Shown one piece after another: positions 33,960 to 42,662 of a DNA stretch of 64,000 nucleotides (within the stretch, counting starts at the first letter, position 1; each line of letters begins with the position of its first letter). The notes beneath the pieces were generated by a model. That model had not been told where the DNA came from. It worked only from the letters and a program-made list of their open reading frames with translations, and did no database searches. The translations under genes and the position numbers were made by a program. Origin of the DNA: Occallatibacter savannae (GTDB lineage: Bacteria > Acidobacteriota > Terriglobia > Terriglobales > Acidobacteriaceae); assembly GCF_003131205.1 (NCBI RefSeq), contig NZ_QFFY01000001.1, forward strand, positions 930,001 to 994,000, written 5' to 3'.

Positions 33960-36023
33960 ATGGCAACTTTCGGAAGTCTTGCACTCCTCATCGGTCTGGC
34001 GCTGGCCGCCTACAACCTCTTCGCAGGTGGAGTAGCGCTGCGGCTGATCGCAACCGGACAGCCCGCGCCCATCTCCCCCGAGCGGCTCGCCGACACAGCC
34101 CGCCGCGCCGGAATCGCCGTCTTCATCGCTGTCACCGCCGCGGCTTTCGCCCTCGTCTACTCGGCGCTCACCAACGACTTCTCCATCACCTACATCATGG
34201 AGCACTCCAACCGCGCGCTCGACGTGAAATACAAATTTGCCGCGCTCTGGAGCGGTCAGGAAGGCTCACTCCTTCTCTGGTGCTGGCTGCTGGCCACCTA
34301 CGGCTTCGTCCTCCGCCTTCGCCACAAAACCGACGTCAAGCTCTACGCCTACGCCGGCACAATCATGGCCGCCATCCAGGTATTCTTCCTGGCCGTCATC
34401 AACTTTGCCGCCCCGCCGTTCTCGCTCATCCGCGGCGACATCCCGGCAGACGGCAACGGCCTCAATCCCCTCCTCCAATATCCCGAGATGGTCATCCATC
34501 CCCCGATGCTCTACCTCGGCTACGTCGGTTTCTCCGTTCCCTTCGCCTTCGGCCTCGGCGCCCTCATGATGCGCTACCCGGGCGAAAAATGGATCAAGAT
34601 CACGCGCGTGTGGACCCTGGTCACCTGGCTCTTCCTCACCTTCGGTATCTTCCTCGGCATGCACTGGGCCTACGCCGTCCTCGGCTGGGGTGGCTATTGG
34701 GGATGGGACCCTGTCGAAAACGCCAGCTTCATGCCCTGGCTCACCGGAACCGCCTTCATGCACTCCGTCATGATGCAGGAGAAGCGCGGCATGATGAAGA
34801 GCTGGAACGTCTGGCTCATCTTCTCCACCTTCCTGCTCACGCTGCTCGGCACCACGCTGACGCGCGGTGGACTCGTTAGCTCCGTCCACGCCTTCGCTCA
34901 ATCTTCCATCGCAACCTGGTTCTACGTTGCCATGGGCGTCACGCTCGCGGTCTGCATCTTCACCTACATCCTCCAGCGCGACCATCTCAAGTCTGACCAT
35001 CACCTCGAGTCGCTGGTCAGCCGCGAATCAAGCTTCCTGTTCAACAATCTCGTGCTGCTCACGGCCTGCTTCGTTATCCTCTGGGGCACCCTCTTCCCCA
35101 TCCTCAGTGAATACGTACAGGGCAGCAAAGTCACCGTTGGCGCTCCGTTCTATAACCGCGTCGCGGTGCCCATCGGCATCTTCCTGCTCTTCCTCACCGG
35201 CGTTGGCCCGTTGCTCCCGTGGCGCGCCACATCGCTCAAAGCGGTCAAGCGCAACTTCATCGTCCCCTCTATCGCACTCTGGGTCACGGTTGTCGTCTGC
35301 TTCATCTTCGGACCGCGGCCTCTCAGCACCTGGTTCAGCGAAGCCGGTTACTTCTACGCGCTCGTCGCCTTTGCAATGTCAGCCAGCGTCTTCACCGCAA
35401 TCGCCTCTGAGTTCCTCCGTGGCGCCGGCGTCATCGCCAAACAAACCGGCAAGAACCTCGCCGCTGCCATGTACCTGCTCACACGCCGCAACACCCGCCG
35501 TTATGGCGGATATCTCATCCACATCGGCGTTGTAATCATCGTCGTCGGACTCGCCGGCGCGGCGTTCAACAAGAACACCGAAAAGGAACTCGCTCTGCAC
35601 GACACCATGAGCGTCGGACCCTACACGCTCGAGTGCGTCGGATTCACGCAGGACTCGAACGCCAATTTCAACTCCGATTACGCTCTGCTCGATGTCTACC
35701 AGAACGGCAAAAAGCAGTTCCAGATGGCCCCCGAGAAGCGCGTCTATCTCGCCAGCCAGCAGCCGCAGACTATGGTCGCTGTTCACTCGGTCCTCAGTTG
35801 GGACCTCTACGTGGTCTTCGAAGGCACAAACCCTGACACAGGCCAGCCCATCATCAAGGCATTCCTCAACCCGCTCGTCAGCTGGATCTGGGCCGGCGTA
35901 GTCCTCATCGTGGCTGGCACCTTCATCGCGTTAGTTCCAAGCCTCACTCCGGCAACCGCTGCGTTGAGGGTTTCCGTACCGCAAACAGTTCACGCCGAGC
36001 CCGTACTCAAAGGCGGCGACTGA
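33960..36023 (+). CDS. ccmF: Cytochrome c heme-lyase subunit CcmF
   Basis: 687 residues from ATG 33960 (GGAGAA 10 bases upstream); a TTG at 33942 is possible but sits too close to its AAGGA. A polytopic membrane protein with the tryptophan-rich heme-handling motif WGGYWGWDPVENASFMPWL and heme-ligand histidines in flanking loops (for example VIHPPMLYLGYVG). It attaches heme to apocytochrome c at the outer face of the cytoplasmic membrane with CcmH. First of three tightly packed genes. Confidence 0.95.
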   Translation: MATFGSLALLIGLALAAYNLFAGGVALRLIATGQPAPISPERLADTARRAGIAVFIAVTAAAFALVYSALTNDFSITYIMEHSNRALDVKYKFAALWSGQEGSLLLWCWLLATYGFVLRLRHKTDVKLYAYAGTIMAAIQVFFLAVINFAAPPFSLIRGDIPADGNGLNPLLQYPEMVIHPPMLYLGYVGFSVPFAFGLGALMMRYPGEKWIKITRVWTLVTWLFLTFGIFLGMHWAYAVLGWGGYWGWDPVENASFMPWLTGTAFMHSVMMQEKRGMMKSWNVWLIFSTFLLTLLGTTLTRGGLVSSVHAFAQSSIATWFYVAMGVTLAVCIFTYILQRDHLKSDHHLESLVSRESSFLFNNLVLLTACFVILWGTLFPILSEYVQGSKVTVGAPFYNRVAVPIGIFLLFLTGVGPLLPWRATSLKAVKRNFIVPSIALWVTVVVCFIFGPRPLSTWFSEAGYFYALVAFAMSASVFTAIASEFLRGAGVIAKQTGKNLAAAMYLLTRRNTRRYGGYLIHIGVVIIVVGLAGAAFNKNTEKELALHDTMSVGPYTLECVGFTQDSNANFNSDYALLDVYQNGKKQFQMAPEKRVYLASQQPQTMVAVHSVLSWDLYVVFEGTNPDTGQPIIKAFLNPLVSWIWAGVVLIVAGTFIALVPSLTPATAALRVSVPQTVHAEPVLKGGD

Positions 36024-36024
36024 G

Positions 36025-36519
36025 ATGAAAGCCATGTTTCGAAATCGCAAGTTGTTCAGGGGCCTGCAGGCCGCATTCCTCGCGGTCGCAGTCTGCTTCT
36101 CTATCGGCGCGACCGACGCCACAGCGCGCTACGACAAGCTCAGCCACCAGTTCATGTGCAGCTGCGGCTGCGGGCAGGTGCTGGGCGAGTGCAATCACGT
36201 CGGCTGTCCCGCCTCCCCCGTGCAACTCGCCGAACTGAAGGTCGATATGACCAACGGCATGGGAGACAAGGAAATCATGGACAGTTTCGCCGCCAAATAC
36301 GGCGCTACCGTTCTCGCAGCGCCCACAACAACCGGCTTCAACCTCGTCGCATGGATCGCGCCATTCGCCGTCTTCCTCGCTGCGCTTCTCGGCACCATCC
36401 TCCTCGTCCGGCACTGGTCTCTCGGCAAAAAGCAGGTAGCAGAGCCCGCCAGCACGCCTGAGATGAACGCGATCCGCGACCGCATTCGCCGCGAAACCGG
36501 CAGCGAAGGGAGCTTCTGA
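36025..36519 (+). CDS. ccmH: CcmH-like thiol protein of cytochrome c maturation
   Basis: 164 residues, one base after the ccmF stop. A signal anchor (LQAAFLAVAVCFSIG) precedes FMCSCGCGQVLGECNHVGC and a second membrane helix (LVAWIAPFAVFLAALLGTILLV). In CcmH the usual motif is LRCxxCQ. Here it is the CxCxC form followed by two further Cys, as found in several non-proteobacterial lineages. It keeps the apocytochrome CxxCH thiols reduced for heme attachment. Confidence 0.88.
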   Translation: MKAMFRNRKLFRGLQAAFLAVAVCFSIGATDATARYDKLSHQFMCSCGCGQVLGECNHVGCPASPVQLAELKVDMTNGMGDKEIMDSFAAKYGATVLAAPTTTGFNLVAWIAPFAVFLAALLGTILLVRHWSLGKKQVAEPASTPEMNAIRDRIRRETGSEGSF

Positions 36520-36800
36520 TGTCTGACACACTCGGCCTTGCACTCGGCTGCCTCATGGCCATCAGCCTCTTCCTCTACACCTTCTGGCCGGAGAACGCCT
36601 TCGCTAGCCAGCGCCAGAAAACGCGCCTCGATTACCTCCTCGAGCGCAAGGAACAGCTCTACGAAAATCTGCGCGATCTCAACTTCGAGTACCGCGCCGG
36701 CAAATATCCTGAAGAGGACTTCATCGCTCAGCGCACCCAGCTCGAAAACGAAACCGCCCAGTTGCTGGCCGAGATCGACGTCCTGCAACAGCACGCATAA
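36519..36800 (+). CDS. Small membrane protein of the ccm unit (CcmI-like)
   Basis: 93 residues; its ATG shares a base with the ccmH stop (TGATG). One membrane helix (LGLALGCLMAISLFLYTFW) is followed by a coiled-coil-like cytosolic tail (RLDYLLERKEQLYENLRDLNFEYRAGKYPEEDFIAQRTQLENETAQLLAEID). The layout recalls the N-terminal part of CcmI, which presents apocytochrome to CcmFH. The assignment rests on position and topology. Confidence 0.7.
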   Translation: MSDTLGLALGCLMAISLFLYTFWPENAFASQRQKTRLDYLLERKEQLYENLRDLNFEYRAGKYPEEDFIAQRTQLENETAQLLAEIDVLQQHA

Positions 36801-36845
36801 GTATCGAGAGTCGCTTGGGATTGGGTTGTACAACTAAGTTTTGAA

Positions 36846-36949
36846 AGGGCACGACTTCAGTCGTGCCGAGTCAGCCGAGTTTTGAAAGGGCACGACTTTA
36901 GTCGTGCCGAGAAGCACCGACCAGAACACGGGCTTTAGCCCCTGAGGGA
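36846..36949. repeat. GGGCACGACTTCAGTCGTGCC / GGGCTTTAGCCC repeat, copy 1
   Basis: Two copies of the palindrome GGCACGACT-TYA-GTCGTGCC (about 36847-36867 and 36889-36908) are followed by CGGGCTTTAGCCCCTGAGGGA (36929-36949). The same three-part arrangement, with one palindrome, is at 62943-63005. Non-coding and potentially strongly hairpin-forming. Confidence 0.8.
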
Positions 36950-36983
36950 TGTTCTTGAACGAAAGTCAGGTTCGAATACAAAA

Positions 36984-38276
36984 ATGAAATCGACGCGATT
37001 TTTTGCAATTCTTTTCTCCATCATTCTCGCCGGCTCCCTTGCCCAGGCCGCGCAGCTTTCCGGCACCGTGACAAACAAGACCACAGGCAAGCCCGCCAGC
37101 GGCGATGTGGTCGTTCTCGTCGAGCCGATGACCGGCATGACCGAAGTCGCACGCACCACCGTCGACTCCAGCGGACACTACAGCATCAACCGCCCCAGCA
37201 ACGCCCCGGCTCTCATCAAAGTTACACACCAGGGCGCCGAATATTTCGCCGACGCTCCTCAAACCGGGACCGTCCCCGAAGTCTCCGTCTACGACGTCGC
37301 AGCCAAAGTAGACGGCGTCTTCATTGAAGCCGACGTCATGGAACTCGAAGCCGTCAACGGCCAACTCCACATCCTCGAGCGCTACTTCGTTCACAACACC
37401 AGCAACCCTCCGCGCACGCAGTGGAGCGCGAAAAGCTTCGAAGTCGTCCTGCCCGAAGAAGCAGTCATCGAGCTCGCCCAGGGCCAGCGCCCCAAAGCCG
37501 GAGCTCTGCCCACAACGCTCAAGCTCGAGCCCAACGGAGCGAAGGGCCACTACGCATTCAACTTCCCCATCCAGCCCGACGAAGGCGAAAAGGACACGCA
37601 GTTCAACATCAGCTACACGCTCCCCTACAGCAGCGGAAGCTTCACCTTCCACCCGCAGGAGTCACTCAGCGCGCAAAACGTCGGCGTCCTGCTGCCGAAG
37701 AGCATGAGCTTCTCCGCGGGCTCCGGGTCCACGTTCACTCCCCTCAATCAGGATCCAAACATCCAGACCTTCGTCGCCAAAAATGCGGTGCCCGGAAAGG
37801 CGCTTGAATTTACCGTATCTGGCAGCGGCTCCATGCCCCGCGAAGATCAGGGCGCCGGAGCTGGCGGCCCCCAGGCCGGCGCGCAACCCGGCGGTCAGCC
37901 TGGTGGCGGCATCGGCGAACCCATCAACACGCCCGATCCACTCAGCAAATACAAATGGTGGATCCTCGGCGGACTCGCTCTCGTCTTCGTCGCCGCCGCA
38001 GCATTCCTCCTCCGCAAGCCCGCGGGAGCCGCAGGCGTTCCCGTCGCAACCACGCCCGGCACAGGCCCAATCGCTTCCTCATCTACCGCCGCCTATTCCC
38101 CGTCTTCGCATCATGCAACTCCGGCGGGCAAGAACGGTTCTCTTCTTGCCGCACTCAAAGAAGAACTCTTCGCCCTCGAAAGCGACAAGCTCACCGGCGC
38201 CGTCACTCCCGCTGAATACGCTGAAACCAAAGCCGCCCTCGAAGTCGTCCTTCGTCGCGCATTGAAGAAAGGCTGA
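36984..38276 (+). CDS. Exported carboxypeptidase-regulatory-like protein with membrane anchor
   Basis: 430 residues. A signal peptide (FFAILFSIILAGSLAQA) is followed by a carboxypeptidase regulatory-like beta-sandwich (AAQLSGTVTNKTTGKPASGDVVVLV). A middle beta-rich domain comes next, then a Gly/Gln/Pro linker (GGPQAGAQPGGQPGGG), a membrane helix (WWILGGLALVFVAAAAFLL) and a cytosolic helical tail (LLAALKEELFALESDKLTGAVTPAEY) that resembles the end of the CcmI-like protein. Following the ccm genes, it may serve cytochrome maturation; this is inferred from position. Confidence 0.68.
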   Translation: MKSTRFFAILFSIILAGSLAQAAQLSGTVTNKTTGKPASGDVVVLVEPMTGMTEVARTTVDSSGHYSINRPSNAPALIKVTHQGAEYFADAPQTGTVPEVSVYDVAAKVDGVFIEADVMELEAVNGQLHILERYFVHNTSNPPRTQWSAKSFEVVLPEEAVIELAQGQRPKAGALPTTLKLEPNGAKGHYAFNFPIQPDEGEKDTQFNISYTLPYSSGSFTFHPQESLSAQNVGVLLPKSMSFSAGSGSTFTPLNQDPNIQTFVAKNAVPGKALEFTVSGSGSMPREDQGAGAGGPQAGAQPGGQPGGGIGEPINTPDPLSKYKWWILGGLALVFVAAAAFLLRKPAGAAGVPVATTPGTGPIASSSTAAYSPSSHHATPAGKNGSLLAALKEELFALESDKLTGAVTPAEYAETKAALEVVLRRALKKG

Positions 38277-38280
38277 AAGC

Positions 38281-38368
38281 AGTTTGTAGTGCTCAGTGAC
38301 CAACTGACCACTACAAACTGTGAACTAAGAACTGATAACTGAAGACGGATAACTGAGAACTGCCTCTC
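38281..38368. repeat. Short AACTGA/CACTGA repeat array
   Basis: Eight or nine degenerate units such as GACCAACTGACCACT, GAACTAAGAACTGATAACTGA and GATAACTGAGAACTG occupy the whole gap between two same-strand genes. Same family as the other heptamer arrays in the window. Confidence 0.75.
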
Positions 38369-38369
38369 C

Positions 38370-38867
38370 ATGAAGACCCTGCTCCGCACCCTGCTCTATC
38401 TCGCGCTGATCGTCTGGCTCGGCGCCGAGATCTTCTTTCCCGTCGTCGCCGCCATCACCTTCGGCACATTGCAGGGAGCCACGCACACTGCCGGCACCAT
38501 TGTGGGTGAACTGCTCCGCATTCTCCACGGCATGGGCATTGTCAGCGGGCTCGTGCTGCTCGCACTCCTCGCACTTGCCCCTGCATGGCACATCTACAAG
38601 CCGAAGACCGTCCTCGCTCCCATGGTGCTCGTCGTCCTCATGCTCGCCCTCACCGCCTACTCGCAGTATGGGATCATTCCCTCCATGGAGCGCGACCGCA
38701 TCGCGGCAGGCGGAGAGATCGACACCACTGACTCGTCCAATCCCAACACCGTCCACTTCAACAAGCTCCACAACCGCAGCGAGCACGTTGAAGAAGCTAT
38801 CCTCCTCTTCGGCATCACCACCGTTGTCCTCGTCGCCTGGGCAGAGTCCGCCCGCGAAAAAGCATGA
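38370..38867 (+). CDS. DUF4149/TMEM205-like membrane protein
   Basis: 165 residues with four membrane helices (about 5-27, 45-65, 72-90 and the C-terminal FGITTVVLVAWAES). The EIFFPVVAAITFG and YSQYGIIPSMERDR patterns match DUF4149. Function unknown. Confidence 0.72.
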   Translation: MKTLLRTLLYLALIVWLGAEIFFPVVAAITFGTLQGATHTAGTIVGELLRILHGMGIVSGLVLLALLALAPAWHIYKPKTVLAPMVLVVLMLALTAYSQYGIIPSMERDRIAAGGEIDTTDSSNPNTVHFNKLHNRSEHVEEAILLFGITTVVLVAWAESAREKA

Positions 38868-38950
38868 TCTGACCTCCTGGCCGCGCACAAACCCGTTGCA
38901 TGCGGTATGCCCGCCGACTCACAATTGCTTCTATTGCTCAGAGGGTTCAC

Positions 38951-39553
38951 ATGGGACGCGAAGCCACCTGCACCTGCGCCTGGAACGGGAAAAAGAGCAC
39001 CGTCAAAGCTCTGATCGAGCCGCCTGAGCTCATCCTTCGTGGCGAACTCCGCCGCCGCGTTCCCATCGGCCAAATGCAGTTCATAAAAGCCGAGCGCGGC
39101 CAACTGCACTTCACCTTCAGCGGCGAATCCGTCACCCTCTTTCTCGGCGAGGAGCACGCAGCCAAATGGGCAGACGCTCTGCTCAGACCACCGCCAACGC
39201 TCGCCAAAAAACTGGGCATCACCGCCGAAACAATCATCTGGATGATCGGTTCCATCGATGACGAGTCACTCAAGTCCGCACTCGCCCAGGCGAAAGCCGT
39301 GTCGAAGAGCGAGGGAGACCTCATTCTCGCACCCGTCGACACTCCCGCCGAACTGCACTCTGCCCTGATGCGCGCCGCAAATCAGTTGATCACGGGCACG
39401 CCCATCTGGTTTATCTACCCCAAAGGCCCAGGCCACCCGCTCAACGAGAACCTCGTCCGCTCCACCGCTCTAGCCGCCGGCATCGTCGATACTAAAGTCG
39501 CCTCCGTCTCACCAACGCTCACCGCCTTGCGCTTCAACAAACGCCGAACGTAG
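38951..39553 (+). CDS. Two-part protein with a DUF3052-like C-terminus
   Basis: 200 residues from ATG 38951 (GAGGG upstream). The first 90 residues form a beta-rich unit (STVKALIEPPELILRGELRRRVPI). The last 110 (ETIIWMIGSIDDESLKSALAQ, IWFIYPKGPGHPLNENLVRSTALAAGIVDTKVASVSPTLTALRFNKRR) resemble DUF3052. No catalytic motif is seen and function is unknown. Confidence 0.65.
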   Translation: MGREATCTCAWNGKKSTVKALIEPPELILRGELRRRVPIGQMQFIKAERGQLHFTFSGESVTLFLGEEHAAKWADALLRPPPTLAKKLGITAETIIWMIGSIDDESLKSALAQAKAVSKSEGDLILAPVDTPAELHSALMRAANQLITGTPIWFIYPKGPGHPLNENLVRSTALAAGIVDTKVASVSPTLTALRFNKRRT

Positions 39554-39688
39554 ACTTTCGGCATCCATCGAAGATCCCTCTCCTACCCATTCCCTAGTCC
39601 CTGATCCCTGACCAGTGACCACTGCCTTGCTATCATCGAAGAGGCCCTTCAGCGCGCAAGTATCGTGCAGGGGCATACTTGGAACTCA

Positions 39689-40774
39689 ATGAAAACTGGC
39701 ATCATCGGTCTGCCCCAGGTCGGCAAGACGTCGCTCTTCAAGATCCTCACCAAAGCAAAGCTCGAGGACAAAGGCTACTCCAATCCCCGCGAAGCCCACA
39801 TCGGCGTCGCCAAGGTTCCGGACGAACGACTCGACAAGCTTTCCGCTCTCTATAGCCCCAAGAAAACGACCCACGCCACCGTCGAATACGTCGACGTTGC
39901 CGCCATCGGCCAGGAAGCTCTCAAGGAGACCGCCTTTCTCACCAGCCTCCGCAACGTCGATGCGCTCATCCACGTACTTCGCGCCTTCGAGGACGACTCA
40001 ATCCCCCACGTGGGCGAAATAGACCCTCTGCGCGACGTCAAGAACGTCGAATTCGACCTGATGATTAGCGACCTCACTCAGGTTGAAAAGCGACTCGAAC
40101 GCGTCGAAAAAGATCTGAAGAAGATGCGCTCCGCCGACCTCGAGCGCGAACACGCGCTCCTCCTTCGCTCGAAAGATGCTCTCGAGAAGGAACAGCCCCT
40201 CCGCGAACTCGAGATGACTCCAGAGGAAAAGAAACTCATCAAGGGCTTCATGTTCCTCTCCCAAAAGCCGGTTTTGTACGTGGTTAACATCGGCGAGAGT
40301 GCCACGCTCGGCGACGACCTCGCCTCTGCTGTCGACAAATACAAGCTCACCGAGATCGCCCAGCGTCCCAACGCAGGGGCCACCGCCATTTGCGGCAAGG
40401 TCGAAGCCGAGCTCGCCGAAATGGACGAAGCCGAAGCCGCCGACTTCCTCTCCAGCTACGGCCTCCACGAGAGCGGCCTCGTCCGCCTCATCCGCAAAAG
40501 CTACGAGCTCCTGGGCCTCATCAGCTTCTTCACCGCCGGCGAAGATGAGTGCCGTGCCTGGACTGTCCCAGCCGGCTCCAAAGCACCTCAGGCCGCCGGC
40601 GCCATCCACTCCGATCTCGAACATCACTTCATCCGCGCCGAAACCATCCGCTGGGATAATTTGCTCTCCGCCGGAAGCGAAGCTGCGGCCCGCGCCCAAG
40701 GCACTCTTCGTCTCGAAGGCAAGGAGTACATCGTGCAGGACGGCGACGTAGTGCACATCCGTCACAGCGGCTGA
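39689..40774 (+). CDS. ychF: YchF/Obg-type ribosome-binding ATPase
   Basis: 361 residues, family-typical. Start ATG 39689. The P-loop GLPQVGKTSLF opens the G domain; the G4 position reads NIGE, as expected for YchF, which prefers ATP. A coiled-coil insert (DLTQVEKRLERVEKDLKKMRS) and a C-terminal TGS domain (LISFFTAGEDECRAWTV...AAGAIHSDLEHHFIRAE) complete it. It binds ribosomes and affects oxidative-stress responses in other bacteria. A CCCTAGT/CCCTGACC short-repeat array lies just upstream (39589-39624). Confidence 0.94.
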   Translation: MKTGIIGLPQVGKTSLFKILTKAKLEDKGYSNPREAHIGVAKVPDERLDKLSALYSPKKTTHATVEYVDVAAIGQEALKETAFLTSLRNVDALIHVLRAFEDDSIPHVGEIDPLRDVKNVEFDLMISDLTQVEKRLERVEKDLKKMRSADLEREHALLLRSKDALEKEQPLRELEMTPEEKKLIKGFMFLSQKPVLYVVNIGESATLGDDLASAVDKYKLTEIAQRPNAGATAICGKVEAELAEMDEAEAADFLSSYGLHESGLVRLIRKSYELLGLISFFTAGEDECRAWTVPAGSKAPQAAGAIHSDLEHHFIRAETIRWDNLLSAGSEAAARAQGTLRLEGKEYIVQDGDVVHIRHSG

Positions 40775-40800
40775 TGCGCGGCGGTGTAAGGTAAGCAAGA

Positions 40801-41526
40801 ATGCTCAAGCTCTCCGTGGCGCTCGGCGTGCTCGCCGCTCTGGCAGAAGTTGCAGGTGGTTTCGTACTGGTCCGCGCGCGCGGCATCGAGCGATACCTGC
40901 GTTACTTCGTTGCGCTGGGCGCAGGCTTCCTCATGGCTGTTGCGCTGCTCGAAATGACTCCCGAGAGCTTGAAGCTGAATCCAGCGCTTGGCCCCGTGCT
41001 CATCATGGTGGGCTACTGTGTTGTGCACTTGCTCGAGCACACCATCATCTCCCACTTCCACTACGGAGAAGAGACGCATCACAACGAGTTCGTTTCCGCG
41101 CGTACAAGTTACTCCGTGCTCGGCGGCCTCAGTGTGCACGCGCTCTTCGACGGAGTCGCCATCGGCTCAGGCTTCGTCGTCAACAACGCACTCGGCTGGC
41201 TGATCTTCATCGCGATCTTTTTGCACAAGGCGCCGGAAGGATTCACCATGGCTTCCGTCATGCTCGCCAGCGGACGCAGCCGCAGAGCCGCCTTCTCTGC
41301 CGCGGTGGCGCTTGCAGTTGCCACCATTGCCGGTGTCCTCGTCATCGAACTCGCTCCCAAATGGATGCCCTACGGTTTGCCTGTCTCCGCGGGAGTCGCG
41401 CTCTACGTCGGCGCAAGCGACCTCGTCCCCGAGGTCAATCGCGAACCCGGAATCCGCATGGCGCTGGTCTTCTTTCTCGGAGTTGCCGCGTTTCTCGCGC
41501 TCCGGCTCGCTCTGCCGGCTCTCTGA
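40801..41526 (+). CDS. ZIP-family metal transporter
   Basis: 241 residues, eight predicted membrane helices. Metal-site helices are visible: HALFDGVAIGSGF and HKAPEGFTMASVM, with a His-rich loop (HTIISHFHYGEETHHNEF). ZIP proteins bring divalent metals, usually zinc, into the cytoplasm. It follows ychF by 26 bases on the same strand. Confidence 0.9.
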   Translation: MLKLSVALGVLAALAEVAGGFVLVRARGIERYLRYFVALGAGFLMAVALLEMTPESLKLNPALGPVLIMVGYCVVHLLEHTIISHFHYGEETHHNEFVSARTSYSVLGGLSVHALFDGVAIGSGFVVNNALGWLIFIAIFLHKAPEGFTMASVMLASGRSRRAAFSAAVALAVATIAGVLVIELAPKWMPYGLPVSAGVALYVGASDLVPEVNREPGIRMALVFFLGVAAFLALRLALPAL

Positions 41527-41539
41527 ACTGCTGCAAGAC

Positions 41540-42388
41540 CTATTCCAGCGAACTCGCCGGTCTCGGCTGCTCCGCACTTGCCCTTCTCCAGCCAAAACGC
41601 CAGCCATAGAGCCGCGCCAGCAGTTTCACGTAGTCCACCGCCACCTTCAGATTTGCCTTGCTCGCGCCGCTGTAGCGCCGCCCAAATTCGAAGGGAACTT
41701 CGCAAACCGAACCGACCCGCGCCCGCACCAAGATCTCGAGCAGCAGCTTGAATCCATCTTCCTGAAATTCGACGCCGTCGAGGCAGTCACGACGCACAAA
41801 GAAGAACCCCGACATCGGATCTTTCGCCCTGAACCCGCTCCGCTGGATTGGCCAGGTTGCCCAGACCGCGGCAGTCGAAACCAGCTTACGAATCGGGTTC
41901 CACGAACCCACTCCGCCGCCCTCTGCATAACGGCTGCCGATCGCCAGATCGTATCCACTCAACGTCCGCGCGATCAGTTCCGGCACGAGCTCCGGCGGAT
42001 GCTGCAGATCAGCATCCATCACTCCCACGATCGGCGCATCCGTACGCATCCAGCCATGCAGCACCGCGCCTGAAAGCCCGCGTTTCCCTCTCCTCGCGAA
42101 CAGCCTAATCCTCGGATCACTCTTGCTAACCGCCGCAACCGCCTCTTCGACGCCATCACGACTATCGTCATCGACAATCAGAATTTCGTACTCGACTCCC
42201 GTTGGATCCAAAGCCTTCCGAACCCGCTCCAGCAGGACCACGACATTTCCCGCCTCACGCAGCGTGGGTACAACAATCGCTACTCTCTGCGCTCCCGGCA
42301 AATGGCACGAACCTACGACCGCACGCGCGCGCTCGGCAGTATCCAATTCCTGCGGGTTGACTGCGGCAGTAACCAATGAGTACGACAT
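41540..42388 (-). CDS. Dolichol/polyprenol-phosphate mannosyltransferase-like glycosyltransferase
   Basis: 282 residues, family GT2. RVAIVVPTLREAGNVVVLLERV is the nucleotide-binding start; then EILIVDDDSRDG, GVMDADLQHPPELVPEL (DxD) and DPMSGFFFVRR, typical of Dpm1-like enzymes. There is no C-terminal membrane helix. It transfers a sugar, probably mannose, from a nucleotide donor to a polyprenol phosphate, which could feed the membrane proteins encoded divergently at 42663 and 44252. Confidence 0.85.
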   Translation of the reverse strand: MSYSLVTAAVNPQELDTAERARAVVGSCHLPGAQRVAIVVPTLREAGNVVVLLERVRKALDPTGVEYEILIVDDDSRDGVEEAVAAVSKSDPRIRLFARRGKRGLSGAVLHGWMRTDAPIVGVMDADLQHPPELVPELIARTLSGYDLAIGSRYAEGGGVGSWNPIRKLVSTAAVWATWPIQRSGFRAKDPMSGFFFVRRDCLDGVEFQEDGFKLLLEILVRARVGSVCEVPFEFGRRYSGASKANLKVAVDYVKLLARLYGWRFGWRRASAEQPRPASSLE

Positions 42389-42662
42389 CCGCTCACCTTC
42401 GGTTATACCGTCCCACCCGCACTTTTCGCTCGAATCAAAACAGCGCCTCTCTCGATCTCACCCCGTGACAACAAAATGACAATTGCGTCACATAAAAACT
42501 TCAACTCACAGTCATCCAAACACTTACACTACCGTCTAATCAGGTAAAACTAGAATCAGCCGGAGCCACCCCCAACGGCTCCCGCAACTTCCCGGAACGG
42601 CTCGGGTCCTGATCTCTGACCATTCCGGACCTTGCACCACTTGTCTTGCCTCTGTTGAACTT

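Noticed and set aside
33615..34205. A 196-codon minus-strand open frame
   Set aside because: Most of it is the antisense of ccmF with low-complexity composition; only the last 61 codons lie outside and are listed separately with low confidence.
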